Of a DNA stretch of 64,000 nt, positions 43,926 to 53,014 are shown one piece after another. The stretch covers positions 4,340,001-4,404,000 of the forward strand of contig NZ_CP040443.1 of assembly GCF_005843885.1 (NCBI RefSeq), given 5' to 3'. The translations under genes were made by a program, and so were the position numbers. The notes beneath the pieces are model-generated. The model ran no database searches. It was not told the origin of the DNA and was given only the letters and a program-made list of their open reading frames with translations. The stretch comes from Escherichia sp. E4742. GTDB lineage: Bacteria > Pseudomonadota > Gammaproteobacteria > Enterobacterales > Enterobacteriaceae. The first letter of the stretch is position 1. Every line of letters starts with the position of its first letter.

Positions 43926-44834
43926 ATGATGTTAAGTAAGAAAAACAGCGAGACGCTGGAGAATTTCAGTGAAAAGCTGGAGGTCGAAGGCCGCAGTTTA
44001 TGGCAGGACGCACGTCGACGTTTTATGCATAACCGTGCAGCAGTGGCCAGTCTGATTGTACTGGTGCTTATTGCACTGTTTGTTATCCTGGCGCCGATGC
44101 TCTCGCAATTTGCCTATGACGACACCGACTGGGCGATGATGTCCAGCGCCCCGGATATGGAATCTGGTCACTACTTTGGTACCGACTCTTCCGGTCGCGA
44201 TCTGCTGGTGCGCGTTGCAATTGGTGGGCGCATCTCATTAATGGTTGGTGTTGCTGCAGCGTTGGTGGCAGTAGTCGTAGGAACGCTTTACGGTTCACTT
44301 TCCGGTTATCTTGGCGGCAAGGTGGATTCTGTAATGATGCGCCTGCTGGAAATCCTCAACTCCTTTCCGTTCATGTTCTTCGTCATTTTGCTGGTGACCT
44401 TTTTCGGTCAAAACATTCTGCTGATTTTCGTAGCGATTGGGATGGTTTCCTGGCTGGACATGGCACGTATCGTGCGTGGTCAAACCCTTAGTCTGAAGCG
44501 CAAAGAGTTTATTGAAGCGGCACAAGTTGGCGGTGTATCTACGCCTGGCATTGTGATTCGCCACATTGTGCCGAACGTGCTTGGTGTGGTGGTGGTCTAT
44601 GCCTCTCTGTTGGTACCCAGCATGATCCTCTTTGAGTCTTTTCTTAGCTTCCTGGGACTGGGTACGCAAGAGCCATTAAGTAGTTGGGGCGCATTGCTCA
44701 GTGATGGCGCGAACTCGATGGAAGTCTCTCCGTGGTTGCTGCTATTTCCGGCAGGTTTCCTTGTGGTGACACTGTTTTGTTTCAACTTTATCGGCGATGG
44801 CTTGCGTGATGCCCTCGACCCGAAAGATCGTTAA
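43926..44834 (+). CDS. oppC: Oligopeptide ABC transporter permease OppC
   Basis: Second membrane subunit. 302 residues: a hydrophilic N-terminal tail of about 35, then six helices, with the coupling loop EFIEAAQVGGVSTPGIVIRHIVPN. Pairs with OppB to form the channel. GGAGCTCGCG precedes the start; a second ATG follows immediately, so the start could be one codon later. Confidence 0.97.
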   Translation: MMLSKKNSETLENFSEKLEVEGRSLWQDARRRFMHNRAAVASLIVLVLIALFVILAPMLSQFAYDDTDWAMMSSAPDMESGHYFGTDSSGRDLLVRVAIGGRISLMVGVAAALVAVVVGTLYGSLSGYLGGKVDSVMMRLLEILNSFPFMFFVILLVTFFGQNILLIFVAIGMVSWLDMARIVRGQTLSLKRKEFIEAAQVGGVSTPGIVIRHIVPNVLGVVVVYASLLVPSMILFESFLSFLGLGTQEPLSSWGALLSDGANSMEVSPWLLLFPAGFLVVTLFCFNFIGDGLRDALDPKDR

Positions 44835-44845
44835 GGAGTGCAGCC

Positions 44846-45859
44846 ATGAGCGTAATTGAAACTGCAACCGTGCCGCTCGCACAGCAACAGGCTGACGCAC
44901 TGCTGAACGTGAAAGATTTGCGAGTGACATTTAGTACCCCGGACGGTGACGTCACGGCGGTCAATGATTTAAATTTTTCCCTGCGTGCCGGGGAAACGCT
45001 GGGTATCGTTGGCGAGTCTGGCTCCGGTAAGTCGCAAACCGCGTTTGCTTTAATGGGGCTGCTGGCGGCTAACGGACGCATTGGTGGATCGGCAACCTTT
45101 AATGGGCGCGAAATCCTCAATCTGCCAGAACGTGAACTTAATAAACTGCGCGCTGAACAAATCTCGATGATTTTTCAGGACCCGATGACCTCGTTAAATC
45201 CATACATGCGCGTCGGCGAGCAGTTGATGGAAGTGCTGATGCTGCATAAAGGTATGGGCAAGGCCGAAGCGTTTGAAGAATCGGTACGAATGCTCGATGC
45301 GGTGAAAATGCCAGAAGCGCGTAAGCGCATGAAGATGTTCCCTCATGAGTTTTCTGGCGGCATGCGTCAGCGTGTGATGATTGCGATGGCGTTGCTGTGT
45401 CGACCTAAATTGCTGATTGCCGATGAACCGACTACTGCGCTGGACGTGACCGTACAGGCGCAGATCATGACGCTATTGAATGAACTGAAGCGGGAATTTA
45501 ATACTGCCATTATCATGATCACCCACGATCTCGGTGTGGTCGCGGGGATCTGTGACAAAGTTCTGGTGATGTACGCTGGGCGCACGATGGAATATGGCAA
45601 CGCGCGCGATGTCTTTTATGAACCTGTTCATCCTTATTCTATCGGTTTACTCAATGCGGTGCCGCGTCTTGATGCGGAAGGTGAAACTATGTTGACCATC
45701 CCGGGTAACCCGCCAAACCTGCTACGTTTGCCGAAAGGTTGCCCGTTCCAGCCGCGTTGTCCGTATGCGATGGAGATTTGCAGTAGCGCGCCGCCGCTGG
45801 AAGAGTTCACGCCAGGCCGACTGCGTGCATGCTTTAAACCGGTGGAGGAGCTGTTATGA
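44846..45859 (+). CDS. oppD: Oligopeptide ABC transporter ATPase OppD
   Basis: ATP-hydrolysing subunit. 337 residues with Walker A GESGSGKSQ, signature motif FSGGMRQR and Walker B LLIADEPTTALDVT. The C-terminal oligopeptide/dipeptide extension has a Cys-rich stretch (KGCPFQPRCPYAMEIC), which in relatives binds an iron-sulfur cluster. Its stop overlaps oppF by 4 bases. Confidence 0.98.
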   Translation: MSVIETATVPLAQQQADALLNVKDLRVTFSTPDGDVTAVNDLNFSLRAGETLGIVGESGSGKSQTAFALMGLLAANGRIGGSATFNGREILNLPERELNKLRAEQISMIFQDPMTSLNPYMRVGEQLMEVLMLHKGMGKAEAFEESVRMLDAVKMPEARKRMKMFPHEFSGGMRQRVMIAMALLCRPKLLIADEPTTALDVTVQAQIMTLLNELKREFNTAIIMITHDLGVVAGICDKVLVMYAGRTMEYGNARDVFYEPVHPYSIGLLNAVPRLDAEGETMLTIPGNPPNLLRLPKGCPFQPRCPYAMEICSSAPPLEEFTPGRLRACFKPVEELL

Positions 45860-46860
45860 ATGCTGTAACCGAAGGAAGAAAAGTCCTCCTCGAAATTGCC
45901 GATTTGAAAGTGCACTTTGAGATCAAAGATGGCAAACAGTGGTTCTGGCAACCGCCGAAAACCCTTAAGGCCGTTGATGGTGTGACGCTCAGGTTATATG
46001 AAGGGGAAACGTTGGGCGTCGTAGGGGAATCAGGTTGCGGAAAGTCCACCTTTGCCCGTGCCATCATCGGTTTGGTCAAAGCTACCGACGGTCATGTTGC
46101 CTGGTTAGGTAAAGAGTTGCTGGGCATGAAGCCCGATGAATGGCGTGCCGTTCGCAGTGATATTCAGATGATTTTCCAGGACCCGTTGGCATCGCTAAAC
46201 CCGCGTATGACCATCGGCGAGATCATCGCTGAACCGCTGCGTACCTATCATCCGAAAATGTCACGCCAGGAAGTTCGCGAGCGCGTGAAGGTGATGATGA
46301 TGAAAGTCGGCTTGCTACCTAACCTGATTAACCGCTATCCGCATGAGTTCTCAGGCGGTCAGTGTCAGCGTATCGGGATTGCGCGTGCGCTTATCCTCGA
46401 ACCGAAGCTGATTATCTGCGACGAACCGGTGTCGGCACTGGATGTGTCAATCCAGGCGCAGGTGGTGAATTTACTCCAGCAGTTGCAACGTGAGATGGGA
46501 TTGTCATTAATCTTTATCGCTCACGATCTGGCCGTGGTAAAACACATTTCCGATCGCGTGTTGGTGATGTATCTCGGCCATGCGGTAGAGTTGGGGACGT
46601 ATGATGAGGTCTACCACAATCCGTTGCATCCCTATACCAAAGCATTGATGTCGGCAGTCCCCATTCCAGACCCTGATCTGGAGAGGAATAAATCTATCCA
46701 GTTACTGGAAGGGGAATTACCGTCGCCCATCAACCCGCCTTCTGGTTGTGTGTTCCGCACTCGTTGTCCGATTGCTGGTCCGGAGTGTGCCAAAACGCGC
46801 CCGGTGCTGGAGGGAAGTTTCAGACACGCCGTTTCTTGCCTGAAAGTCGATCCGCTTTAA
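45856..46860 (+). CDS. oppF: Oligopeptide ABC transporter ATPase OppF
   Basis: Second ATPase. 334 residues with Walker A GESGCGKST, signature FSGGQCQR and Walker B IICDEPVSALDVS. It has the same C-terminal Cys-rich extension (CVFRTRCPIAGPEC). OppD and OppF form the heterodimeric motor. It is the last gene of the operon, followed by a strong bidirectional terminator. Confidence 0.98.
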   Translation: MNAVTEGRKVLLEIADLKVHFEIKDGKQWFWQPPKTLKAVDGVTLRLYEGETLGVVGESGCGKSTFARAIIGLVKATDGHVAWLGKELLGMKPDEWRAVRSDIQMIFQDPLASLNPRMTIGEIIAEPLRTYHPKMSRQEVRERVKVMMMKVGLLPNLINRYPHEFSGGQCQRIGIARALILEPKLIICDEPVSALDVSIQAQVVNLLQQLQREMGLSLIFIAHDLAVVKHISDRVLVMYLGHAVELGTYDEVYHNPLHPYTKALMSAVPIPDPDLERNKSIQLLEGELPSPINPPSGCVFRTRCPIAGPECAKTRPVLEGSFRHAVSCLKVDPL

Positions 46861-46863
46861 AAA

Positions 46864-46896
46864 CAAAAAGGGCTGACAACTGTCAGCCCTTTTTCA
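46864..46896. terminator. Bidirectional terminator between oppF and yciU
   Basis: AAAAAGGGCTGACA ACTG TGTCAGCCCTTTTT-like perfect hairpin, with an A-run on the left and a T-run on the right, so it serves both converging genes. Confidence 0.9.
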
Positions 46897-46912
46897 CGCC
46901 AAAAGCGATTAT

Positions 46913-47242
46913 TTATTCCCGCCAGATAATATGGCAAAGTTTGTGATCTTTTTCGCGGCATAACAAAATACGGGCGAAAATATCGTTGATTTCGCCATCT
47001 TCACTGTCTGCCAGACCAATCACCACTTCGGCAAAAAAGTCCGGGTTCAAGTCGAAATCAACATGTTCCTGCCAGTCTTCCGCCGGATCAAATAACTCTG
47101 CACCACCGCGCTCTTCAAACTGCAGATTGAACAACAGAACATCAGCCGGATCGAGATTATCAGCGGCCAGTTCGAGAAAAATATCGTAGGCCTGCTCAAG
47201 CGTTTCATCTTCAGTCAGGCGATTGTTTAAATCCATATCCAT
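46913..47242 (-). CDS. yciU: DUF440-family acidic protein YciU
   Basis: A 109-residue, very acidic protein (MDMDLNNRLTEDETLEQAYDIF). The Haemophilus relative HI1450 has a fold resembling double-stranded-DNA mimics, and a similar role has been suggested. I chose the ATG at 47242 by family length; the frame extends to 47320 into the clsA end region. It starts 35 bp after the clsA stop on the same strand, so is likely co-transcribed. Confidence 0.93.
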   Translation of the reverse strand: MDMDLNNRLTEDETLEQAYDIFLELAADNLDPADVLLFNLQFEERGGAELFDPAEDWQEHVDFDLNPDFFAEVVIGLADSEDGEINDIFARILLCREKDHKLCHIIWRE

Positions 47243-47276
47243 AGTCACTACCTGTTTAATCTCTGTTGGCGACGTT

Positions 47277-48737
47277 TTACAGCAACGGGCTGAAGAAGTA
47301 AAACAGTCGCTCGGCGACACGTTGCCAGAGTGGACGTTTTAACCACAGCCGCGCATCGAGCAGACGCGAACGAGAAATATAGTCGTCCTGAACGGCAGCC
47401 AGATCGGCACCAAAACCTTTATCGTCGATAGCCAGAGTGATTTCAAAATTCAGCCACAGGCTACGCATGTCGAGGTTAACGGTGCCAACCAGACTTAATT
47501 CGCCATCGACCAGCACGCTCTTGGTATGCAGTAACCCACCTTCAAACTGATAAATCTTAACCCCAGCAGCAAGTAGTTCTGTAAAGAATGCGCGACTGGC
47601 CCAGCCTACCAGCATTGAGTCATTTTTCCTCGGCAAAATAATACTGACATCAACCCCGCGTTGCGCCGCCGTGCAGATTGCGTGAAGTAAGTCATCGCTG
47701 GGGACGAAGTAGGGCGTCGTCATGATTAAATATTCACGAGCTGAATAAGCTGCAGTTAGCAAAGCCTGGTGGATCAGGTCTTCCGGGAATCCCGGGCCGG
47801 AAGCGATGGTATGAATCGTATGACCGCTGGCCTGCTCGAACGGCATAATATTGACATCAGGCGGTGGTGGTAAAATACGTTTTCCCGTCTCAATCTCCCA
47901 GTCGCAAGAGTAGATAATTCCCATCGCGGTGGCGATAGGGCCTTCCATGCGAGCCATTAGATCAATCCATTGTCCTACGCCCGCATCCTGTTTGAAGAAG
48001 CGCGGATCGACCATATTCATGCTACCGGTGTAGGCGATGTAGTTGTCGATCATGATCATCTTGCGGTGCTGGCGCAGGTCCATGCGGCGTAAGAATACGC
48101 GCATCAGGTTAACCTTTAAGGACTCGACCACTTCGATACCGGCATTTCGCATTAACTCTGGCCACGGGCTACGGAAAAAAGCAACACTCCCCGCAGAGTC
48201 GAGCATTAATCGGCAATGAATACCGCGTCGTGCTGCGGCCATCAAAGATTCTGCCACCTGGTCTGCCATCCCACCTGGTTGCCAGATATAAAACACCATC
48301 TCAATGTTATGGCGAGCGAGTTGAATGTCGCGGATTAACGCCTGCATCACATCATCAGACTCGGTCATCAGTTGCAGTTGATTACCCTTGACCCCGGCGA
48401 TCCCCTGACGACGCTCACAGAGCTTGAATAACGGTCCAGCGACGCTGCTATTTTCTTCAGCAAAAATATGCTTACAGGCTTTAAGATCGTTAAGCCATTT
48501 CGCCGTGGAAGGCCACATCGCTCTGGCGCGTTCGGCACGGCGTTTGCCTAAATGGAGTTCGCCAACGGCCAGATAAGCAATAATTCCGACCAATGGCAGA
48601 ATGTAAATGATCAACAGCCAGGCCATGGCGGAGGGAACTGCGCGTCGTTTCATTAGAATGCGTAAAGTTACGCCTGCAATGAGCAACCAGTATCCCAGAA
48701 TGGCCAACCAACTCACCAACGTATAAACGGTTGTCAT
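47277..48737 (-). CDS. clsA: Cardiolipin synthase A
   Basis: Joins two phosphatidylglycerol molecules to cardiolipin plus glycerol in the inner membrane. At 486 residues it has the normal length. Two N-terminal membrane helices (about 5-25 and 38-58) are followed by two phospholipase-D motifs, HRKMIMIDNYIAYTGSMN near 225 and HTKSVLVDGELSLVGTVN near 404. It is followed by yciU on the same strand. Confidence 0.98.
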   Translation of the reverse strand: MTTVYTLVSWLAILGYWLLIAGVTLRILMKRRAVPSAMAWLLIIYILPLVGIIAYLAVGELHLGKRRAERARAMWPSTAKWLNDLKACKHIFAEENSSVAGPLFKLCERRQGIAGVKGNQLQLMTESDDVMQALIRDIQLARHNIEMVFYIWQPGGMADQVAESLMAAARRGIHCRLMLDSAGSVAFFRSPWPELMRNAGIEVVESLKVNLMRVFLRRMDLRQHRKMIMIDNYIAYTGSMNMVDPRFFKQDAGVGQWIDLMARMEGPIATAMGIIYSCDWEIETGKRILPPPPDVNIMPFEQASGHTIHTIASGPGFPEDLIHQALLTAAYSAREYLIMTTPYFVPSDDLLHAICTAAQRGVDVSIILPRKNDSMLVGWASRAFFTELLAAGVKIYQFEGGLLHTKSVLVDGELSLVGTVNLDMRSLWLNFEITLAIDDKGFGADLAAVQDDYISRSRLLDARLWLKRPLWQRVAERLFYFFSPLL

Positions 48738-48879
48738 AGATTAGAAATCCTTTTGAAAGCGCATTGTTATGAGTTTACGCATATGGATTCATCTGGCAAA
48801 TAAAAACGCGGTAAAAGCACTGGTCAGCGTCGGGACCGGGGGTATAATGACCGCTCTGTTATTGCATAGAGTAGTTAAC

Positions 48880-49053
48880 ATGAAGCGGAGTAGAACGGAA
48901 GTGGGGCGCTGGCGCATGCAGCGTCAGGCTAGCCGACGGAAATCGCGTTGGCTTGAGGGGCAGTCACGCCGAAATATGCGTATCCACAGCATCAGGAAGT
49001 GCCTTCTAAACAAACAGCGAAACTCGTTATTGTTTGCGATCTACAATATCTAA
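48880..49053 (+). CDS. yciY: Small basic protein YciY
   Basis: A 57-residue, Arg-rich protein (MKRSRTEVGRWRMQRQASRR...) of unknown function found in E. coli relatives. The ATG at 48880 gives the family start; the longer frame from 48769 reads through the clsA promoter region. Hairpin GGGCACC/GGTGCCC follows at 49061-49079. Confidence 0.82.
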   Translation: MKRSRTEVGRWRMQRQASRRKSRWLEGQSRRNMRIHSIRKCLLNKQRNSLLFAIYNI

Positions 49054-49060
49054 ATGTTCT

Positions 49061-49079
49061 GGGCACCAACGCGGTGCCC
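49061..49079. terminator. Hairpin between yciY and kch
   Basis: Perfect 7-bp stem GGGCACC AACGC GGTGCCC between converging genes, without a clear T-run on the plus strand. A weak or partial terminator. Confidence 0.5.
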
Positions 49080-49107
49080 ATTAAGATTATCTTTCCGCCT
49101 TTAAAAT

Positions 49108-50361
49108 CTATTTTTGCGCAGATTCATTGTTGTCAGTTTTGGTTTCGTCGTCATTGTTATCGCTGAAAATACCATGCCCGGAGTTCAGCAACATCGAGAC
49201 GAGCATATCATTATTAATTTCTTCACCATTTAAAACCCGCGCCAGTATCTCGCTACCAAATAGCTGCGGTGAAAGAATAATATCCGGATGCACCATCTTA
49301 ATCTTATTCAGGTTTTTGCTATCACTGACGGCAAGCACGGTTTTAACATCTTTGCTCATATCTTTCGCCGACAGGACGACAAAAGCATTATCGGCGTCAT
49401 TATCACTTAACGCCAGAATAGCCCGACAGTGATCGATACCCGCTTTTTTTAGTACTGAACTGTCATTGCTGTCACCGGGGATAACATCGGCATTGTCACC
49501 GAGTCTTTGTTCAAGCTGTTTTATGTCATCCTCTGGCAGGTTGCTGATAACCGTGACGTTTTGTCCGCGTTGATTCAGTTGCAGAATCGTGTTGATTGCC
49601 AGAATGGAATGCCCGCAAACAATAAAGTGATCTTTACGATGCATTGTATGATTGTTTCCTTTCACAAGTTTATTGAATCCTCCGCGGATAAGCGGGCCGA
49701 AAATCGAGGTCATGGAAGTGGCAAAAACGGTAATACCGGAAATAATGACCGAAATAGTAAACAGGCGCGCTGATTCAGAAACCGGGACGATATCGCCGTA
49801 GCCCACGGTTGACATAGTTTCTATCGAAAAATAGAACGCGGTCATTAGACTCTCTATTCGCGGATTAAAACCTTCGCTTAAATAAAGTGCGCCGTAGGTA
49901 GAGTAAAACAGTAACGTCGTAAAACTAATAAAAGCAAAAATTGTCCCGGCCGCAGCACTACTGTGAGAGAAGTCTTTACGCAGCACCAACAAAATTATCA
50001 AGGTAAAGATGCAAAAACCAATGCTGAATTTCAGCCAGGGATAAAAGTGCAGGGTGTAAATCAGCGTTATCAGCAATAAAATGATACTGATAGCCCATGC
50101 CAGCTTTGCCCGAAATAGCAAGCCGATCGAGTTCAAAACAAGAAAGACGCCGAGCATAAACAGTGGCGCATTGGCCAGCAAGGAGAGGTCAAGTTCTGAA
50201 AACGCCTGGATATGGAAAATATCGAGCAGATTGACCGACATGCCATAAATTGTTTTAAAAATAAGCAATCCATTTGAAAGGACCGCCAGCGCGATAACAT
50301 CGTGCCGCAGGGTCACCCATAAATTTACTGCTGTTTGCTTGAATGTAGCCCAGTGACTCAC
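49108..50361 (-). CDS. kch: Voltage-gated-like potassium channel Kch
   Basis: Potassium channel of the six-helix type. From the GTG at 50361 it has 417 residues. Hydrophobic helices S1-S6 occupy about 1-225, with the selectivity filter TVGYGD near 185 and a cytoplasmic RCK/TrkA-N domain from about 240 (HFIVCGHSILAINTI). In E. coli an internal Met just before RCK also gives a free RCK domain; that Met (TMHRKDHFIV) is present here. The first S4-type charges are few. It stands alone, convergent with yciY. Confidence 0.95.
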   Translation of the reverse strand: MSHWATFKQTAVNLWVTLRHDVIALAVLSNGLLIFKTIYGMSVNLLDIFHIQAFSELDLSLLANAPLFMLGVFLVLNSIGLLFRAKLAWAISIILLLITLIYTLHFYPWLKFSIGFCIFTLIILLVLRKDFSHSSAAAGTIFAFISFTTLLFYSTYGALYLSEGFNPRIESLMTAFYFSIETMSTVGYGDIVPVSESARLFTISVIISGITVFATSMTSIFGPLIRGGFNKLVKGNNHTMHRKDHFIVCGHSILAINTILQLNQRGQNVTVISNLPEDDIKQLEQRLGDNADVIPGDSNDSSVLKKAGIDHCRAILALSDNDADNAFVVLSAKDMSKDVKTVLAVSDSKNLNKIKMVHPDIILSPQLFGSEILARVLNGEEINNDMLVSMLLNSGHGIFSDNNDDETKTDNNESAQK

Positions 50362-50663
50362 TGATACCTCTGTAACCACAATTTTGTTTAATTATCTCTA
50401 CGCGTACATAATGTGAAAAACATGCAGCACGTGAATGTGTTAAACCATAGTAGATGACTTTATCCGCAGCAATCAAAGGTTTTGATTGATCAATACCGTG
50501 TCAGGCAGAGAAATTTTGTCATTTTTAGACGGAGATGCCGAGGGTATATAGGGAGATACAGATAAAGTTATTATCTGTCTGTGGTGGTGGATTGGGGGCA
50601 TCGGTAAATATAAAGAAATAACAAGAGCACGGTTTCTGTCACCGCGCCCCTGGATGTTGATAT

Positions 50664-50960
50664 TCAGAACACTTTCTTAAAGGGTTTCACGGAAACTTGC
50701 TCATAGACTCCCGCTGCCACGTACGGATCGGCATCTGCCCAGGCCTGGGCTGCTTCCAGCGATTCAAATTCAGCAATAACGGTTGAGCCAGTAAATCCTG
50801 CGGCGCCTGGATCGTTACTGTCTACCGCTGGCATTGGACCTGCGGTCAGCAGACGCCCTTCATCATGCAGTAACTGCAAACGCGCTAAATGTGCCGGACG
50901 AACGGAAAGGCGCTTTTCGAGGCTATCGGCTTTGTCTTGAGCGTAAATAACATACAACAC
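50664..50960 (-). CDS. yciI: YCII-domain protein YciI
   Basis: A 98-residue small alpha+beta-barrel protein of the YCII family (MLYVIYAQDKADSLEKRL). A conserved His-Asp pair (RPAHLARL and ADADPY) is typical of this family, whose enzyme activity is not settled. The GTG at 50960 gives the family length. It is divergent from tonB, and the region between holds the tonB control sites. Confidence 0.92.
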   Translation of the reverse strand: MLYVIYAQDKADSLEKRLSVRPAHLARLQLLHDEGRLLTAGPMPAVDSNDPGAAGFTGSTVIAEFESLEAAQAWADADPYVAAGVYEQVSVKPFKKVF

Positions 50961-51117
50961 GGGCACAACTCCTTGTTCGGAAAAGTTATAAAGTACGTTA
51001 TTTGAAAGGGCGAAGATCTGCAACGGAAAGATGATGTCTTTGTTAAGGAGTCACTAAAAGTAAGGTTAATAGCGCCAAAAATTGCGTTTTCACTGATCCT
51101 GATCGCCTTGCCTTATT

Positions 51118-51138
51118 GAATATGATTGCTATTTGCAT
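51118..51138. promoter_or_regulatory. Fur box of tonB
   Basis: GAATATGATTGCTATTTGCAT, close to the 19-bp Fur consensus (GATAATGATAATCATTATC), lies 46 bp before the tonB ATG. It is the site known from E. coli for iron repression. Confidence 0.8.
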
Positions 51139-51183
51139 TTAAAATCGAGGCCTGGTTTTTTTACTGAAACGATTATGACTTCA

Positions 51184-51903
51184 ATGACCCTTGATTTACC
51201 TCGCCGCTTCCCCTGGCCGACGTTACTTTCGGTCTGCATTCATGGTGCTGTTGTGGCGGGTCTACTCTATACCTCGGTACATCAGGTTATTGAACTACCT
51301 GCGCCCGCGCAGCCGATTTCTGTCACCATGGTTGCCCCGGCCGAGCTTGAACCGCCACAAGCCGTTCAACCGCCGCCGGAACCAGTGGTGGAACCAGAAC
51401 CGGAGCCTGAGCCGATACCAGAACCGCCAAAAGAAGCTCCGGTAGTCATTGAAAAGCCGAAGCCGAAACCTAAGCCAAAACCGAAGCCGGTGAAAAAGGT
51501 ACAGGAGCAGCCGAAACGCGATGTCAAACCGGTAGAGTCACGTCCGGCGTCACCGTTTGAAAATACGGCACCAGCTCGCCCGACATCAAGTACGGCAACG
51601 GCTGCAACCAGCAAACCGGTCACAAGTGTCGCGTCTGGTCCACGGGCATTAAGCCGTAATCAACCGCAGTATCCGGCGCGCGCGCAGGCATTACGCATTG
51701 AAGGGCAGGTTAAAGTTAAATTTGACGTTACACCGGATGGTCGCGTGGATAACGTACAAATTCTTTCTGCCAAACCTGCGAACATGTTTGAGCGCGAAGT
51801 GAAAAACGCGATGCGCAGATGGCGTTACGAGCCGGGTAAGCCAGGAAGTGGGATTGTGGTAAATATTCTGTTTAAAATTAACGGCACCACCGAAATTCAG
51901 TAA
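51184..51903 (+). CDS. tonB: Energy-transducing protein TonB
   Basis: Spans the periplasm and couples the ExbBD proton-driven motor to outer-membrane siderophore and cobalamin receptors. From the ATG at 51184 it has 239 residues. The N-terminal signal anchor (about 12-32) carries the ExbD-contacting SxxxH (SVCIH). A Pro-rich rod follows with Glu-Pro then Lys-Pro repeats (about 70-102). The C-terminal TonB domain (about 150-239) is QPQYPARA...RWRYEPGKPGSG. An in-frame ATG three codons earlier (51175) is possible. Confidence 0.97.
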   Translation: MTLDLPRRFPWPTLLSVCIHGAVVAGLLYTSVHQVIELPAPAQPISVTMVAPAELEPPQAVQPPPEPVVEPEPEPEPIPEPPKEAPVVIEKPKPKPKPKPKPVKKVQEQPKRDVKPVESRPASPFENTAPARPTSSTATAATSKPVTSVASGPRALSRNQPQYPARAQALRIEGQVKVKFDVTPDGRVDNVQILSAKPANMFEREVKNAMRRWRYEPGKPGSGIVVNILFKINGTTEIQ

Positions 51904-51904
51904 G

Positions 51905-51945
51905 CAAAAAGTCAAAAGCCTCCGACCGGAGGCTTTTGACTTTTA
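51905..51945. terminator. Bidirectional terminator between tonB and yciA
   Basis: AAAAAGTCAAAAGCCTCC GACC GGAGGCTTTTGACTTTT: a very long perfect stem placed directly between the converging genes, overlapping the end of yciA by two or three bases. Known in E. coli to end both transcripts. Confidence 0.93.
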
Positions 51946-52341
51946 CTCGACAGGTAAGGCGCGAGGCTTTCCTTCAGGATCAACGGCGACATACTTAAAT
52001 AATGCTTCCGTCGCTTTATAGCGTTGCCCAAGTGGTTCAGACGCCACCTTTTTCACCCACACTTCAATATTAATGCTGACAGATGTTGTCCCTTTTTGGA
52101 CACATCGTGCATAGCAGCACACCACATCACCGACTGCTACAGGTCGCAGAAAAGTCATGCCTTCCACGCGAACGGTCACGACGCGACCGTGTGCAATTTC
52201 TTTTGCCAGAATGGCACCACCAATATCCATCTGCGACATCAACCAACCACCAAAAATATCGCCATTGGCATTGGTATCGGCAGGCATGGCTAAAGTTCGT
52301 AAAACCAGATCGCCCTGGGGGACGTTATGTGTTGTTGACAT
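51943..52341 (-). CDS. yciA: Acyl-CoA thioesterase YciA
   Basis: Hotdog-fold thioesterase that hydrolyses a wide range of acyl-CoAs, including short and long chains. At 132 residues it has the normal length. Conserved GDIFGGWLMSQMD (near 28-40) holds the catalytic Asp region. It is co-directional with yciB and yciC. It is the only acyl-CoA thioesterase in the window and is housekeeping, unrelated in position to the accessory lipid cluster. Confidence 0.96.
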   Translation of the reverse strand: MSTTHNVPQGDLVLRTLAMPADTNANGDIFGGWLMSQMDIGGAILAKEIAHGRVVTVRVEGMTFLRPVAVGDVVCCYARCVQKGTTSVSINIEVWVKKVASEPLGQRYKATEALFKYVAVDPEGKPRALPVE

Positions 52342-52445
52342 GGTAAAACCGACATAAAAGGAAAATCACAGGCGCGATGCTACTATGATTTTCCAAATGA
52401 GAACAGAGGATATGCAGCGCCGGCCCCGAAGGACCGGCAGACAGA

Positions 52446-52985
52446 TTATGATTTATCTTCCTGCGGCATATGGCGGTAGATATAAATACCGCTTAACAGC
52501 GTGAAGATTAAGGTGAGGGCGGTCAGACCGAACACTTTGAAGTTGACCCAAATATTTTGTGGCAGCCAGAAAGCGATATAGATGTTTGCCAGCCCGCAAA
52601 GGATAAAAAAGACTGCCCAGGCCAGATTCAGCTTCGACCATACTGGCTGCGGCAGGGTGAGCTCTTTACCCAACATTCGTTGAATCAGCGGCTTTTTCAT
52701 TACCCATTGGCTAACCAACAGGGCACCGGCAAACAGTGTGTAAATAACGGTGACCTTCCATTTAATAAACTCATCATTGTGGAAGAACAGCGTCAGACCA
52801 CCGAAAACGACCACCAGAACAAAGGTGATCAGGGCCATCTTCTCAACTTTCCGGAAGCGAACCCAGCTATAAATAAGCACAATCGCCGTGGCGACGATGA
52901 GCGCCGCAGTTGCCGCATAGATGTCATAAATTTTGTAGAACGCGAAGAAGACAACCAGCGGTAAAAAATCAAGAAACTGCTTCAT
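52446..52985 (-). CDS. yciB: Septation-related inner-membrane protein YciB
   Basis: A 179-residue protein of the IspZ/YciB family with five to six membrane helices (MKQFLDFLPLVVFFAFYK). It is linked to cell-envelope integrity and septation; exact role not known. It lies 29 bp after yciC on the same strand. Family length is normal. Confidence 0.95.
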   Translation of the reverse strand: MKQFLDFLPLVVFFAFYKIYDIYAATAALIVATAIVLIYSWVRFRKVEKMALITFVLVVVFGGLTLFFHNDEFIKWKVTVIYTLFAGALLVSQWVMKKPLIQRMLGKELTLPQPVWSKLNLAWAVFFILCGLANIYIAFWLPQNIWVNFKVFGLTALTLIFTLLSGIYIYRHMPQEDKS

Positions 52986-53014
52986 TTTACGATTCCGTAA
53001 TCAAATACTTCAGG

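Noticed and set aside
51366..51623. Gly/Ser-rich minus-strand frame
   Set aside because: Antisense of the Pro/Glu/Lys repeats of TonB; composition artefact.
52419..52438. GC-rich hairpin between yciB and yciA (GCCGGCCCC/GGACCGGC)
   Set aside because: No T-run on either strand, so I did not list it as a terminator; it may only be a transcript-stabilising hairpin.
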